A stretch of DNA of 7,852 nucleotides from Acidimicrobiia bacterium (lineage in GTDB: Bacteria; Actinomycetota; Acidimicrobiia; Spongiisociales; UBA5794). Made by a program: the position numbers and the translations under genes. The stretch spans positions 1-7,852 of the forward strand of contig JACDBE010000218.1 of NCBI GenBank assembly GCA_013695075.1. Reading direction: 5' to 3'. The notes beneath the pieces are model-generated. The model worked only from the letters and a program-made list of their open reading frames with translations. It was not told the DNA's origin and did not search any database. The first letter of the stretch is position 1. Each line of letters begins with the position of its first letter. Positions 6,272 through 7,852 of this stretch are shown one piece after another.

Positions 6272-6301
6272 AACCTAGGGTTTCGCGCTCCGGTCTGTCA
6301 A
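6272..6301 (-). promoter_or_regulatory. Promoter of the three-gene envelope operon
   Basis: On the minus strand a perfect TTGACA (6301-6296) is followed after 18 nt by TAGGTT (6277-6272), which fits the TAnnnT -10 pattern. Transcription should begin near 6265, giving a leader of about 30 nt that carries the GGAGGT site. It looks like a housekeeping (SigA/HrdB-type) promoter. I see no clear operator around it. Confidence 0.7.
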
Positions 6302-6308
6302 GACTTGC

Positions 6309-6333
6309 CGCCCGTTGCGGCTCCTGGCGGGCG
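6309..6333 (-). terminator. Possible terminator hairpin after dedA
   Basis: CGCCCG and CGGGCG form a 6-bp GC-rich stem around a 13-nt loop, beginning 11 nt after the DedA stop on the minus strand. The following bases (GCAAGTCTT) have no real U-run and the loop is long, so this is only a weak candidate. It lies just before the -35 of the next operon, a sensible place for a terminator. Confidence 0.3.
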
Positions 6334-6344
6334 CCGGGATGGCG

Positions 6345-7004
6345 CTACGAATCGACCGCCGACCGGCGGCCTGCCGCCCTGCGGTGGCGCCACAGCTCGA
6401 TGACCACCGGCAGCAGCGACACCGCCACGATGACGATGATGGCGATCTCGATGTTGTCCTTGACGATCTCGATCTCGCCGAGGAAGTAGCCGAGCGTGGT
6501 GACCCCCACCGCCCACAGCAGGCCGCCCACCACGTTGTAGGTGACGAAGGTGCGGTAATCCATTGCCCCCACCCCGGCCACGATGGGGGCGAAGGTGCGC
6601 ACGATGGGGACGAAGCGGGCCAGCACGATGGTCTTGGGCCCATGCTTGTCCATGAAGGCGTGCGCCTTGTCGACGTTGGCCTGCTTGAAGAAGCGGGAGT
6701 CGGGGCGGTCAAACAGCGCCGGGCCCACTTTCCTCCCGAACAGGTAGCCCACCTGGTCACCGGCGACGGCGGCGACGAAGGCCACCAGCAACACCCAGGG
6801 GAGCGCAGGGAGGACCTGGCCGCCGGCCTCGGCGGACAGGAAGCCGGCAACGAACAGTAGCGAGTCGCCGGGGAGGAAGAAGCCCACCAGCAACCCGGAC
6901 TCGGCGAAGACGATGATCCCCAGCAGCACCAGCCCGCCGGCGCGGATGATCCGCTCCGGGTCGAGGAAGTCGAGGAAGCCGAGGGCGGCCAGCAGCGGGA
7001 TCAT
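6345..7004 (-). CDS. DedA-family integral membrane protein
   Basis: A 219-residue polytopic membrane protein of the DedA (SNARE-associated / VTT-like) superfamily, members of which act as lipid flippases, including for undecaprenyl phosphate and phosphatidylethanolamine. Visible features: a first hydrophobic segment (24-58) carrying FAESGLLVGFFLPGDSLLF (33-51) with Glu35; a second segment (69-90) ending in GDQVGYLFGRKVG (82-94); an amphipathic stretch with Phe/Lys-rich RFFKQANVDKAHAF (104-117); the conserved ARFVPIVRTFAPIVAG (129-144) with Arg130 and Arg136; and hydrophobic helices at about 152-175 and 186-203, followed by a basic tail. Length and motif order are normal for the family. Which lipid it moves cannot be told. 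ATG 7004 has no Shine-Dalgarno site but has a TAGATT exactly at -12 to -7, suggesting a leaderless transcript. It lies 66 nt downstream of the pyrophosphatase gene on the same strand; no functional link is evident. Confidence 0.92.
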   Translation of the reverse strand: MIPLLAALGFLDFLDPERIIRAGGLVLLGIIVFAESGLLVGFFLPGDSLLFVAGFLSAEAGGQVLPALPWVLLVAFVAAVAGDQVGYLFGRKVGPALFDRPDSRFFKQANVDKAHAFMDKHGPKTIVLARFVPIVRTFAPIVAGVGAMDYRTFVTYNVVGGLLWAVGVTTLGYFLGEIEIVKDNIEIAIIVIVAVSLLPVVIELWRHRRAAGRRSAVDS

Positions 7005-7010
7005 CCGGGG

Positions 7011-7016
7011 AATCTA
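7011..7016 (-). promoter_or_regulatory. -10 element for leaderless dedA transcription
   Basis: TAGATT on the minus strand ends 6 nt before ATG 7004, so it occupies -12 to -7 if transcription begins at the A of the ATG. This is the usual layout of leaderless actinobacterial mRNAs, and no Shine-Dalgarno site is present. No -35 consensus is visible about 17 nt further upstream. Confidence 0.5.
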
Positions 7017-7040
7017 GAGGGCATGACTCGGTTGGGGGCT

Positions 7041-7052
7041 CCACCGCGGTGG
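7041..7052. repeat. Perfect 12-bp palindrome between hppA and dedA
   Basis: CCACCGCGGTGG is a perfect palindrome in the 66-nt gap, 24 bp upstream of the dedA -10 and 18 bp after the hppA stop. It may be an operator near the dedA promoter or the stem of a weak hairpin ending hppA. The dyad does not extend beyond 12 bp and no T-run follows, so neither role is secure. Confidence 0.35.
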
Positions 7053-7070
7053 CCGCCAGCAGGACATGCG

Positions 7071-7852
<782 letters not shown>

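Noticed and set aside
5262..6278. Plus-strand open frame of 338 codons opposite the Tat-protein gene
   Set aside because: The minus-strand gene has a ribosome site, promoter and Tat signal; the plus-strand product is Gly/Asp/His-rich with no domain.

Overview
This is a GC-rich stretch of bacterial chromosome, almost fully coding, with GTG and TTG starts, a Gram-positive type LexA box and TAnnnT-type -10 elements. These point to an actinobacterium, perhaps of the Acidimicrobiia; the class is an inference that cannot be proved from the window. I see no insertion sequence, CRISPR array, tRNA or rRNA.

Left part, plus strand (about 99-3433): a two-gene DNA-damage module. A UvrD/Rep/PcrA-type SF1 helicase and a Pol IV (DinB) translesion polymerase overlap by 4 bp. 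A perfect 14-bp LexA palindrome (107-120) lies over the probable transcription start and over the probable ATG of the helicase. The simplest reading is an SOS-induced operon in which a helicase and an error-prone polymerase are made together.

Middle part, minus strand (6301 down to 3440): a three-gene operon for exported or envelope proteins, read from a good TTGACA/TAGGTT promoter. In transcription order it encodes a Tat-signal beta-rich (propeller-like) protein, an extensin-like/M15-type zinc hydrolase with a peptidoglycan-binding-like tail, and a Ser/Thr-rich lipoprotein with a propeller-like domain. The gene junctions are tight. At the first one, an ATGA overlap with a fair ribosome site leads after 12 codons into an in-frame TAG, and the hydrolase then begins at an ATG 3 nt further on. 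The last gene converges on dinB with only 6 nt between the stop codons.

Right part, minus strand (7852 down to 6345): the C-terminal third of a membrane-bound proton-pumping pyrophosphatase (its 5' end is outside the window), then a DedA-family membrane protein whose start looks leaderless. No gap without a gene exceeds about 115 bp.
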